Source: Bacillota bacterium (lineage in GTDB: Bacteria; Bacillota; Clostridia; Acetivibrionales; DTU013). From it: a stretch of DNA of 62,906 nucleotides. The stretch spans positions 1 through 62,906 of the forward strand of contig JAEZCA010000012.1 of the NCBI GenBank assembly GCA_023412665.1, read 5' to 3'. The notes beneath the pieces were generated by a model. The model did not search any database and was not told the origin of the DNA. It saw only the letters and a program-made list of their open reading frames with translations. Both the position numbers and the translations under genes were made by a program. Every line of letters starts with the position of its first letter. Position 1 is the stretch's first letter. This document shows, one piece after another, positions 42,204-50,651 of this stretch.

Positions 42204-42878
42204 TCAGCAGATATTTATCAGCTCTGATATTTTATTTTGAAGAAGCACGTTTGCAAATCCGCCCGGCATGTACCTTTCTTCAACAACAATACCGCCTCTT
42301 GCTTCGTCACCTATACGGTGAAAGTCTGAGCCGGACAGCATTTTCAGATTGTTGGTCCTGGCATGGTCCAATGCCAGATGGTTTTTGGAGTCATGTCGGG
42401 GGTTGCCGTTGTAGACCTCGACTCCGTCTATAAGCTCAGGTGATGCAGGAATCATGCCGGAACGAAAAGGATGAGCCTGAACGATCACGATGCCGCTGCC
42501 GGCGGTCAGCTTCCGGAAGCTCTCCAGTCCCAGCCGGTAAAGCTTTTTGTTCGATTTGAGGAATTCTTCGTCAAAGCCGTATACCAGAAAATCATTTGGA
42601 TTTCCATCAAAACGCAGCTCCATCCCCAGCTGTATGTCCATCCCGAGCCTCAGCCCTTCCTCGCATGCACTGCGATAGCCTTTAAGAAAAAGGTCGAGCT
42701 TTCTTTCCCATCTGCTGAACGGATGGATATCAAACAAGCCCCTGAAATAATGATCAGTCACGATTATGCCCGAGTATCCGGCCTGGTGGTACAGCCTTAC
42801 CCCTGTTGCAGCGGGCACCTTCCCGCAGGGACTGGTCTCGTCGGTATGAAAATGTGTTTCATATTTGAATTTGTTCAT
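42204..42878 (-). CDS. PHP domain phosphoesterase
   Basis: Encodes 224 residues. Metal-binding motifs of the PHP family: ETHFHTDETS, IVTDHYFRG, the Glu of QLGMELRFDG, VQAHPFRSG and SGSDFHR. Stand-alone PHP proteins hydrolyse phosphoesters such as histidinol phosphate, nucleotides or oligonucleotide 3'-phosphates; substrate not determinable. The ATG at 42878 is chosen; a GTG at 42887 three codons earlier is also possible. Divergent from the WG-repeat gene. Confidence 0.85.
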   Translation of the reverse strand: MNKFKYETHFHTDETSPCGKVPAATGVRLYHQAGYSGIIVTDHYFRGLFDIHPFSRWERKLDLFLKGYRSACEEGLRLGMDIQLGMELRFDGNPNDFLVYGFDEEFLKSNKKLYRLGLESFRKLTAGSGIVIVQAHPFRSGMIPASPELIDGVEVYNGNPRHDSKNHLALDHARTNNLKMLSGSDFHRIGDEARGGIVVEERYMPGGFANVLLQNKISELINIC

Positions 42879-42997
42879 GTCGTCCACTCTTTATGGCAAG
42901 TTTATTTTGATTATAGCATAAATTTCTATGTAAAAAGTATCTATCAGGCTTATTAATATAATATAATAATGTTAAATGTTATGTTTCAGGAGGGCAC

Positions 42998-44899
42998 ATG
43001 TCAGGTATCAGGAGGGCAGCATCCGTATTATTGGCACTGACGATCATGTTCGCCGCCGCATCATGCGGCATTGAGACAGGACTGGAAGATAAGGCTGTAA
43101 AGGAAACCTCCGGCAGTCCTCAAGAGCCTGTTTCTGCTGCAGACGGTCCAATACAGCGCGGCTCGGAGACAGGCGGCACGTCCGGCATTTTTCCTGTAAA
43201 GGACAATTATCTCACTGATTCAATGTGGGGCTACATTGACAAGGCCGGCATGTTTGTCATTCAGCCGTCGTTCTCCCAGGCATTCAGGTTCCAGAGCAAT
43301 GGCAGGGCTGTTGCTGGCAGAGATGACAAGGTGGGGCTGATAGACCGGACGGGCAGCTTTATTACTGAGCCGGTATTCACGTTTATAAATGAGTTTAAGG
43401 ACGGCCTGGCAGTTGCGGTAGATAACAGCGGCTATACAGTGCTGGATACGGATGGAAGAGCTATTTCTGAAAAATATCAATATATTGGTGATTACAGCAG
43501 CGGCAGAGCTGCCTTCTCCATTCAGGCACAGGATGGTTCACAGCTTTACGGTTACCTTGATGAGACAGGAAAACCGGTGATAAAGCCTGGCTATATGTAT
43601 GCTACAGATTTTGAGGGGGACCTGGCGATTGTAAAGCTGGCGGATGGAGTTTATGAAGTGATCGACAGGATGGGGAAAACGGTCAAGGCGTTGGATTTCT
43701 GGCAGGTAGCAGGTCTATCCGGCGGCAAGGCTGCTTTCAGGCAATATCCTGACGGGAAATTCGGATACATTGACACCAGCGGAAATGTGATCATTAAACC
43801 AGCCTTTACAGCTGCCGGGGAGTTTACAGACGGCAGAGCGGCTGTGGCTGTGCCCGGAGGCGACGGCATAGAGATCCGTGGTCTGATAGATGAGTCCGGA
43901 CGCTTTGTTTTTGAACCTCAGTACAATGAAATCATCATGCTTGGTGAGAAACGTGCGGCGCTGGGGATACCAAGAGACCCCAACAATCCTTTTGCAGGTT
44001 CCAAATACGCTCTGGCAGACTATGACGGAAAGCTTCTGACTGATTTTGATTTTTATGACATCGGAAAATATAGCAGCGGCATTGCATATGCTGTTGACAG
44101 CACCAGCACGTATTTTATTGATAAGGCGGGCGAAAGGGTTGAAAGCCTGCCGTCAGCAGAAGGAGCAGGTCAGCTGGAAGTACTGAACGGGCTTGTCGGC
44201 GCCAACATAGACCAAAGGATGTACTATATGAATGAGCAGGGCCACTTGGTTTACAAACCGTTGTCATGTGTCAGCACAGAGACGGGCGTGAAGGTATGTG
44301 AGGAAAAATTCAAGCCCAATATCGACTATGTCGTTTATTATCCGGTGCTGGAAAATATGGCCGATATAAAGAAGGAGCTTGAGGTCAACCATGAATTGAG
44401 AGAAATGTGGACAGATATATCAACAGTATCGATTAAGCCCGATGATATGCTGGATTATCATTATGAGAGCGGATTTTCCGTAGTATACGGCAAGGAAAGC
44501 TTGCTTGTGATAATGGAGAGAGGATATGATTATCCCTTCGGTGCGGCTCACGGCATGCCTGTTATGAACCATGTGCACATTGATAGCAGGACGGGGGAAT
44601 TTTACGAACTGGAGGATCTGTTCCTTGAGAACAGCGATTATACCGGTATATTGTCAGAGATCGTAAGGAGCCAGATGATTGATATGACAGGCTCGGATTC
44701 AGAGATGTACTGGCTCGACAGCTATGATGGCATCAGCAGCGATCAGCAGTTCTATATAACGGACAAAGGGCTGAATCTGTATTTCCAGCCATATGAGATA
44801 GCTCCCTATGCAGCAGGCTTTCCAACATTTATGGTCACATTCGGGGAGATCGGTGATATTATTGATAAGAAGGGCAATTTTTGGAAGTCATTCAATTAG
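42998..44899 (+). CDS. WG-repeat lipoprotein with DUF3298-type C-terminus
   Basis: A 633-residue predicted lipoprotein: signal segment and lipobox ending in Cys23 (AAASC). Residues 70-370 are about seven degenerate WG (KWG) repeats with the pattern WGYIDKAGMFVIQPSF, VGLIDRTGSFITEPVF, YGYLDETGKPVIKP, FGYIDTSGNVIIKP. The C-terminal 200 residues look like a DUF3298/RsiV domain (YPFGAAHGMPVMNHVHIDSRTG, ELEDLFLENSDY). The protein should be on the outer face of the membrane; WG repeats probably form a propeller-like or solenoid binding surface. AGGAGGG precedes the ATG. The HD gene starts 24 bases after the stop. Confidence 0.85.
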   Translation: MSGIRRAASVLLALTIMFAAASCGIETGLEDKAVKETSGSPQEPVSAADGPIQRGSETGGTSGIFPVKDNYLTDSMWGYIDKAGMFVIQPSFSQAFRFQSNGRAVAGRDDKVGLIDRTGSFITEPVFTFINEFKDGLAVAVDNSGYTVLDTDGRAISEKYQYIGDYSSGRAAFSIQAQDGSQLYGYLDETGKPVIKPGYMYATDFEGDLAIVKLADGVYEVIDRMGKTVKALDFWQVAGLSGGKAAFRQYPDGKFGYIDTSGNVIIKPAFTAAGEFTDGRAAVAVPGGDGIEIRGLIDESGRFVFEPQYNEIIMLGEKRAALGIPRDPNNPFAGSKYALADYDGKLLTDFDFYDIGKYSSGIAYAVDSTSTYFIDKAGERVESLPSAEGAGQLEVLNGLVGANIDQRMYYMNEQGHLVYKPLSCVSTETGVKVCEEKFKPNIDYVVYYPVLENMADIKKELEVNHELREMWTDISTVSIKPDDMLDYHYESGFSVVYGKESLLVIMERGYDYPFGAAHGMPVMNHVHIDSRTGEFYELEDLFLENSDYTGILSEIVRSQMIDMTGSDSEMYWLDSYDGISSDQQFYITDKGLNLYFQPYEIAPYAAGFPTFMVTFGEIGDIIDKKGNFWKSFN

Positions 44900-44922
44900 G
44901 TTGATGCAAGGAGGACATGTCT

Positions 44923-46119
44923 ATGATCAGAGAGGGAATTTTGCGTTTCATATACCAGGCTGCCAGTATGCAGCGGTGGAATGATCACATCAGGCCGGGC
45001 AAAGGCTTTACCGAGCTGGACAAGCAGGCCCATAAGCTCTTTTATGCATATGTCCTTGGAAAGCTGGAGGAGGAGACCAGTCCTGTTGACTGGATAAAGC
45101 TGATCGAAGGGGCTGTTTTTGAATTTTTTCACCGGACCCTGTTGACGGATATCAAGCCGGCTATATTCCACATGTTGACGCAAAGGCATGGAAAGCAGCT
45201 GAATAAGCTTGTGATGGACAGGCTTCGTGAGATCGGCATAGATGACATACCGCAGGCCTTTGCCCAAAGGATGGAGAGGTATCTGTCCGACCCGGATTAC
45301 AGCAGCCATGAAAAAAGGATACTCAATGCATCACACTACATGGTGACCAATTGGGAATTCGGTATAATTTACCGTATGAATGAAGGCCTTTATGGAATCG
45401 AGGACACAAGGCGAAATCTTCAGAAGCAATTGGAAGAGCACCAGAATATCGACGGGGTCCGCAAGCTGGTATTCAACCGGGGAGCCTCGGACTTTCTAAA
45501 CCTCATGGGGCAGCTGAGGTTTCAGCAGAGATGGGCTCAGACGCAGAGAATACCTGAGACATCAGTTGCAGGCCATATGCTTATAGTCGCATTGCTTTCA
45601 TATATACTGACGCTCCAGCTTGATGCATGCGACAGACGCAGGTACAATAATTTCTTTGCCGGCCTGTTCCATGACCTGCCGGAGGTTTTGACAAGAGATA
45701 TTATTTCGCCTGTCAAGAATTCCATCGGCGGGCTGGGAGAGCTGATAAAGACCATAGAAGATATGCAGATGGAGGAGATGCTTCTGCCGCTGCTGCCTGA
45801 AAAATGGAGACAGGAGATACGTTATTTCACTGAGGATGAGTTTGCATGCAAGATAGTATTAGATGAAAAAATCATACAGGTGAGCTCGGAAAAAATAAAC
45901 GAATTTTATAATGAAGATATGTTTTCCCCTGTAGACGGAGGCATTATCGAGTTCTGTGACAAGTTTGCCGCCTATATGGAGGCATATCTGTCAATTAAGC
46001 ACGGCATTACCTCAAAAAACCTTGTCGAGGGTCACAGAGACCTTTACAGCAGATTTGCGAGAACAAATATCGCAGGGATCGATGCGGGAGTGCTTTTTGA
46101 CTATTTTCGGCTGGACTGA
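44923..46119 (+). CDS. HD domain hydrolase (YfbR-type)
   Basis: Encodes 398 residues. The C-terminal half has an HD metal site: His of VAGHMLIVAL, HD of GLFHDLPEVLTRDI and Asp of EFCDKFAAYMEAY, as in YfbR 5'-deoxynucleotidases. The N-terminal 180 residues also contain helices with similar spacing but no complete HD pair. Substrate is probably a nucleotide; not proven. ATG at 44923 has AAGGAGG eight bases upstream; ATG at 44917 is too close. Likely cotranscribed with the WG protein upstream (23-base gap) and the unknown gene downstream (38-base gap). Confidence 0.75.
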   Translation: MIREGILRFIYQAASMQRWNDHIRPGKGFTELDKQAHKLFYAYVLGKLEEETSPVDWIKLIEGAVFEFFHRTLLTDIKPAIFHMLTQRHGKQLNKLVMDRLREIGIDDIPQAFAQRMERYLSDPDYSSHEKRILNASHYMVTNWEFGIIYRMNEGLYGIEDTRRNLQKQLEEHQNIDGVRKLVFNRGASDFLNLMGQLRFQQRWAQTQRIPETSVAGHMLIVALLSYILTLQLDACDRRRYNNFFAGLFHDLPEVLTRDIISPVKNSIGGLGELIKTIEDMQMEEMLLPLLPEKWRQEIRYFTEDEFACKIVLDEKIIQVSSEKINEFYNEDMFSPVDGGIIEFCDKFAAYMEAYLSIKHGITSKNLVEGHRDLYSRFARTNIAGIDAGVLFDYFRLD

Positions 46120-46157
46120 GCTGAAGCAGACCGACCTTGTGCACAATAGAGGATTAT

Positions 46158-46835
46158 ATGAACAAGTATATGGGTTTTTATGAATTGAAGAGTTTGAATA
46201 TTCCTACGGTACCGTGGAAGCTTTTCAGCACCGATACTGAGCTGGATCCCCAGATGCTCTGGACGGTCAGGGTCGCTACTGCAGCCGGCAACGACCTGCA
46301 TCTGCCGAGAGCTGTCGGTGTGGATGCCAAAGAGGCCCTCATCAAGGGCAGGGAGTTTGCTGAAGAATTTTATAATAAAGGAATGGTCATATATTATCCC
46401 TACTTTATTGCCCAAAAGAGCGGCGTACTGGATATGAACAGCGAAAGGACCGTGATCGAGGCAGTGGATAAGGATCTCTGGAATCTAGTGACCTATGGCA
46501 GAAAAAATGTCTCGGTGATTGTATCGGCAGACAATTTTCAAAGCATGGATGCATTATTGAGAGTCCATACTGATGGAAGTGCAAATAGCAGCAGCGGCGC
46601 CTGCAATTCCCTATCGCTGTGCTTTTCAGGCGATGAAACCTTTTTACTGCCCGGAGAGCTCAAAGAGCTGCTCAGGTATGGTTCGGTAATACGTGGCAGG
46701 TTCAGAGACGAGATCAATGAGGGTGGATCGATCCTTGCCGAGTGGAGCTATGCCTTCAGTACGGATATTAGTCACCGGCCGGTCGGGGACAGGTATCTGG
46801 TCTTTTATGAGCTGAGGGGGATCCCTGCGCTCTGA
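46158..46835 (+). CDS. Conserved protein of unknown function
   Basis: A 225-residue protein with no signal peptide or membrane segment; I recognise no domain. The N-terminus (MNKYMGFYELKSLNIPTVPW) is followed by a mixed alpha/beta pattern (VGVDAKEALIKGREFAEEFY, VIIYYPYFIAQKSGVLDM-like), a Ser-rich stretch and a basic C-terminal part. Codon use matches its neighbours, so it is a real gene. GAGG five bases before the ATG. It is the third gene of the WG-HD unit. Its 3' end overlaps that of the convergent YwaF gene by 31 bases. Confidence 0.65.
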   Translation: MNKYMGFYELKSLNIPTVPWKLFSTDTELDPQMLWTVRVATAAGNDLHLPRAVGVDAKEALIKGREFAEEFYNKGMVIYYPYFIAQKSGVLDMNSERTVIEAVDKDLWNLVTYGRKNVSVIVSADNFQSMDALLRVHTDGSANSSSGACNSLSLCFSGDETFLLPGELKELLRYGSVIRGRFRDEINEGGSILAEWSYAFSTDISHRPVGDRYLVFYELRGIPAL

Positions 46836-47545
46836 TCTCTTCTGCCAAGTGCAAATGGAAGGTACATCAACAGGAATAAAGCCAGCGCCACGCCTTCAAG
46901 CGACAATATGTACCATGGCCAGGGCCCGAGCAGGTCCAGCAGCGAAGCATCGGGTTTCCAGTTCAGAAACAGGTAATTGCCGCCGGTCAGCAGGTTGACC
47001 GGGAATATGATCGCCGCGTAGGCATTTGTGATGAGGAATGTTCTGATAACCGATCTGCGGGATGGTCTGAACTTCTCGACAGCCAGAATATACACGCAAA
47101 CAAACAGGATGGCCCAGTGAGATATAAAGTATTGGTAATATACGAAGTGGGGGAAGGTGTAGGGACCTATCGAAGGGGTAAGCATTGCCTGGGTGGCGCC
47201 TCCCAATCCCCAGTAGTAAAGCAGCTCCGACAGAAGCTGCTTTTTTGTCAGCAGGACTGCTATTGTCAGAAATAGTGACATATCACATAACTGAAGGGGC
47301 AGCGTGATTTTCATCGACCATTCTCCGGCTGCCGTATACCAAATATATATGGATGCCTGCTGAATGGCAATAAATGCTGCCAGTACATACCTGAATGTAT
47401 TTTTGGCTTTTTCATCTTTCAGGCTTTTACGCATCAATACCAGCAGCAGGCATGAAACAGCCGTTATTATCAGCGGTATTGTGTGATGCGGCGAATATGC
47501 GGCCATATTACCGTTACTTTCTCCAAAAAGGATCCAATGCTCCAT
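46805..47545 (-). CDS. TIGR02206/YwaF family integral membrane protein
   Basis: Encodes 246 residues with about seven hydrophobic segments. Family features: ITLPLQLCDMSLFLTIAVLL, LYYWGLGGATQAMLTPSIG, FPHFVYYQYFISHWAILFVC and YLFLNWKPDASLLDLLGPWPWYI. This family is found in Bacillota and has no known function. It overlaps the 3' end of the convergent gene at 46158 by 31 bases, so the last ten codons of each share DNA. It has no visible operon partner. Confidence 0.85.
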   Translation of the reverse strand: MEHWILFGESNGNMAAYSPHHTIPLIITAVSCLLLVLMRKSLKDEKAKNTFRYVLAAFIAIQQASIYIWYTAAGEWSMKITLPLQLCDMSLFLTIAVLLTKKQLLSELLYYWGLGGATQAMLTPSIGPYTFPHFVYYQYFISHWAILFVCVYILAVEKFRPSRRSVIRTFLITNAYAAIIFPVNLLTGGNYLFLNWKPDASLLDLLGPWPWYILSLEGVALALFLLMYLPFALGRRDQSAGIPLSS

Positions 47546-47808
47546 CCTGAATACCGCCCCCCCCTACAAATCATATGTAACATATTTTATTAGAATGAGT
47601 CAATAAATATCTCCCATTTTGATAAGCGGAAGGTACCTAATTTGCCTTTCCACGAGGCTGAGGACATCCATCGCCTCGATATATAACGAAATATGTGCTG
47701 CGGCAGGTTTCAGTAAATCGTCCGGATGAATATATTGATATTGGCGTGACTATCAGCACCGCCATACAATTTTTGCAGATTGCTGCGGGTGGATCAGTGA
47801 GGAATAAT

Positions 47809-48783
47809 ATGAACAGAAAAAATGCAGATGAGGGTAACAAACCAAAGCAAACAAAGAAAAGAGAGCCCGTAGAGAAAAACAAAATATCGGAATATGTATT
47901 GTCACAGCTCCCTGATGGTGCAGTAACAGACTTTATTTTTTATGAGGATTTCGACAACGACGGCCGAAAGGAAGCTGTTATAGGTATAACAAGATTTTCT
48001 CCCTTTCCGCCGGACTCGGCCGTATTGATCGTCAAAAAGGGAAAGCACGGTGAGATCGGGCATGTATGGCTGCCTATGCAGGATGAAGCCGCAGAGAACG
48101 GACAGGGCTGTGTGCTCGACAATGCCGCGGCTGCCGACATTGACGGCGATGGACTGCCGGAACTGGTTGTTTCCCGTGTTTTGAGCCATGAGCATGATAT
48201 CGATATAGTAGTTGTGGATTGGATCGGTCTTAAGGCATTTCCGGCCTGGCGGAGTGAAAGGACCTTTTTTCATGGCAGCATGGAGGTGGTTGACACCGAT
48301 GGTGATGGAATCAGTGAAATAGTTGCAGAATGCGGTACACAGGACGGGAGCGATGTTATATCGATGGAGGACGGCTGCTATCGTGTCAGGGAGAGCTATG
48401 TATATAAATGGGACGGATATGGCTGCCAGGCCAGTCCGTACAGTGTTAATACACCTTATGTCAGCTACAATACTGCGGTGGATTTTCTGAAAGCAATATG
48501 GAAACGCGATTACAAACGAGCATATGATATGGTTGTCATGCCTTCATTTTTGGGACTCGCCGGATTGGATGACTGCCGCTTGTCTGCATTTAAAAGCTAT
48601 GTTGGAAAAAAGATAATGCCTTTGTTGTCGCGAAACCTCGAAAACGGAAAGCTGGTTCCTGCAGAACCATATGATTCCTGTTGCAGGTTTTCGGGCACAA
48701 TGGATGATTTTACGATAGAGCTGACAAAAACAGACATGGGCGTAAAGATTTTGAGCCTGACAATTTCAAAGAAAAAAAACTGA
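47809..48783 (+). CDS. FG-GAP-like calcium-loop protein
   Basis: Encodes 324 residues. Three repeats carry DxDxDG loops typical of FG-GAP/VCBS propeller blades: DFDNDGRKEAVIG, DIDGDGLPELVVS, DTDGDGISEIVAE, spaced over residues 50-180. The C-terminal 120 residues are unassigned. No signal peptide is present with the ATG at 47809, which has GTGAGGA upstream. The frame is open back to 47695 and could encode a further segment with a hydrophobic patch, so the true N-terminus is uncertain. If not secreted, the Ca loops would be unusual. Function unknown. Confidence 0.6.
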   Translation: MNRKNADEGNKPKQTKKREPVEKNKISEYVLSQLPDGAVTDFIFYEDFDNDGRKEAVIGITRFSPFPPDSAVLIVKKGKHGEIGHVWLPMQDEAAENGQGCVLDNAAAADIDGDGLPELVVSRVLSHEHDIDIVVVDWIGLKAFPAWRSERTFFHGSMEVVDTDGDGISEIVAECGTQDGSDVISMEDGCYRVRESYVYKWDGYGCQASPYSVNTPYVSYNTAVDFLKAIWKRDYKRAYDMVVMPSFLGLAGLDDCRLSAFKSYVGKKIMPLLSRNLENGKLVPAEPYDSCCRFSGTMDDFTIELTKTDMGVKILSLTISKKKN

Positions 48784-48945
48784 AATTTATCAAATAATGG
48801 AACTTTATTAATTGTCAGTACGTCATACAATCGTAAGCTACTTTTATTGAATACAATTTGCTTATATGATATTATGTAAGTGGAATTATACTTTTCATTT
48901 TATGTATTCTTATTTGTATTCTACGGAAGATAAGGAGGTATGAAT

Positions 48946-50313
48946 ATGGGAAATACCGTAAAGATATCTTTCTCCGCAGTGACTCATATTGGCTCGTCTT
49001 GTACGGTAAACAGCGACAGGATTTTTGCAAACGGCAAATTTCTTCGTCCAAGTGCGGCGGATTATGCACAGATATCACTTGAAATGGTAGATACGAAGTT
49101 CCTTTTTACATTGTCGGGGAATATGGAAGACGATGAATCCGGCATTTCCCTGATAAGCGACCTGAAGAGATTCCACCAGAAGGCAGTGTCAAGCTCAAAG
49201 GATATCCACGTTAAGCTTGATGAGCTGGTGCAATGTGTCGAACAGTCCAGCAATCTGATTCACAGCCTTTCACTTGGAGAGAATGATTTTGGAGACAAAA
49301 AGCCTTCCTTCGCAGGTGTTCTAATCGATGAGGGCAACATTGCCGCCGTCAATCTCGGTAATTACAGAATATACAAGCTGGAAGGCGAGACCTTCAAGCT
49401 GCTGGTCAACGATTACAAAAGAGCGGAAAGACTGCTTAAGATGGGCATTATCAGCAATGAGCAGGCGGAGCTGCTCTCCGGTCAGCAGAAAGCATCCATG
49501 GAGGAGGGCAGGACGACTGTCAAAAAATCCGACGTGAATTCGATAAAGCCGGGCATTACCTACCTTATATGCAGTACAGGCCTTGTGAATTCGGTAAATG
49601 AGGATCAGCTTTATGATATACTGGCCGCAAACACCGGACCTGATGAAGCTGCAGCTGTACTTGTAGAGCAGGCTGTGGCCAGTGAACCGGAAGAGGATGT
49701 GACAGCGGTAGTGATCAGTATTACTGAGGCCGGCGAGCAGCAGATCAATATGCCCGGACCCCGGGCAGTACAGTTCAGGACGGCATCGGGTGCCGGTAAG
49801 GTCAAGTCGCGGCATACCTCAGCTCCTGCAGCAAGGCGGATGAGATCCATTGACATCGGTAAGATCGTATCGCTGGCGGTTCTTGTATTCCTTGCAACAG
49901 CAGTTGTGTTCGGAGGTTATAAGCTTTGGACCATGATCGGTCCTCAGGCCCGGGAAGCATCCGGCATTGAGGATCCGGCAAAAACAGGTGATAATGTAAA
50001 TACCGAGGATCCGGCTTCTTCCATAAGCGATGATGAACCGGACACCAATTTGCCCGATGACAGCGACCCTGCTACCAATGTACCGGACGACGAAGAACCT
50101 GCTAATGAAAATCCTCCTCAAAACCAGCCGGGCACGGAAGTAGGCCCCGAAGGAACTACATATACCGTCAAATCCGGAGATATGCTGATGGTGATCGCCA
50201 AGAAGTTTTATGGAGATGAAACCAAATACAAGCTTATTATGGAAGCAAACGATATTAAGGATCCCAATAAAATTGCCGTAGGGCAGAAATTGAAAATTCC
50301 TCCGGCAGAATAA
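48946..50313 (+). CDS. Degenerate PP2C-like protein with membrane segment and LysM domain
   Basis: Encodes 455 residues. Residues 1-250 resemble a PP2C/SpoIIE-type phosphatase: VNSDRIFAN (Asp of motif 1), VNLGNYRIYKL, LICSTGLVN and DVTAVVISI. The DGxGGH metal motif is replaced by LSGNMEDDES, so activity is doubtful. A membrane helix follows at about 303-325 (IVSLAVLVFLATAVVFGGYKLW), then an Asp/Pro/Glu-rich linker and a LysM domain (TYTVKSGDMLMVIAKKFYGD...GQKLKIP). The LysM would contact wall or spore peptidoglycan while the phosphatase-like part stays inside. ATG at 48946 has AAGGAGG seven bases upstream. A terminator follows. Confidence 0.75.
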   Translation: MGNTVKISFSAVTHIGSSCTVNSDRIFANGKFLRPSAADYAQISLEMVDTKFLFTLSGNMEDDESGISLISDLKRFHQKAVSSSKDIHVKLDELVQCVEQSSNLIHSLSLGENDFGDKKPSFAGVLIDEGNIAAVNLGNYRIYKLEGETFKLLVNDYKRAERLLKMGIISNEQAELLSGQQKASMEEGRTTVKKSDVNSIKPGITYLICSTGLVNSVNEDQLYDILAANTGPDEAAAVLVEQAVASEPEEDVTAVVISITEAGEQQINMPGPRAVQFRTASGAGKVKSRHTSAPAARRMRSIDIGKIVSLAVLVFLATAVVFGGYKLWTMIGPQAREASGIEDPAKTGDNVNTEDPASSISDDEPDTNLPDDSDPATNVPDDEEPANENPPQNQPGTEVGPEGTTYTVKSGDMLMVIAKKFYGDETKYKLIMEANDIKDPNKIAVGQKLKIPPAE

Positions 50314-50344
50314 CGAGGCAGAGGCGAAACTCAATACAAGTAAT

Positions 50345-50376
50345 AAAAAGGCGATCAGAAACAGATCGTCTTTTTT
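50345..50376 (+). terminator. Terminator after the PP2C-LysM gene
   Basis: A stem of about 11 bp (AAAAGGCGATC with GATCGTCTTTT, one G-T pair) is followed by a T-run at 50371-50376. Confidence 0.75.
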
Positions 50377-50506
50377 CGTGATAGATGCTATTTTGTAAAC
50401 AAAAATGTGTTGATTTTTTACTTGTAAGGGGTATAATAGTAAGTAGGTCAAGGAAAGTCAAAGTCAGCAATAAAACATTTGGTGTTTACCGTTTTGGTGG
50501 AAGATA

Positions 50507-50623
50507 CATAATATAACAAGGCATTAGTTATCCTCCACCAAGTGTTTTTCAACCCTTCAGGCTGAGAAATGCTTGGTGGAGAGTACCGATTTTCTTTGAA
50601 TGATGCGTTATAACGAGACTGGC
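50507..50623. repeat. Dispersed hairpin repeat, copy with long stem
   Basis: It starts CATAATATAACAAGGC and ends TTATAACGAGACTGGC. At 50533-50581 is an almost perfect 21-bp stem made of CCACCAAG...TTTTTCA and TGAGAAA...CTTGGTGG, closed by a CTTCA loop. It shares modules with the copies at 11374, 55799 and 62716. It lies in the upstream region of the dnaJ-like gene. No T-run follows, so it is not a typical terminator. Confidence 0.65.
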
Positions 50624-50651
50624 TTTGCACAAACCTTTGCGAGGTGGTTAT

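Noticed and set aside
47640..47690. Additional copy of the dispersed hairpin repeat (CGAGGC...GCCTCG and ATATAACG)
   Set aside because: Only very short similarity; not enough to claim homology.
50314..50651. CIRCE or CtsR operator before dnaJ-clpB
   Set aside because: No TTAGCACTC-n9-GAGTGCTAA and no GGTCAAANANGGTCAAA-type direct repeat found; only AGGTCAAGGAAAGTCAAAGTCA near 50446-50467, which does not fit well.
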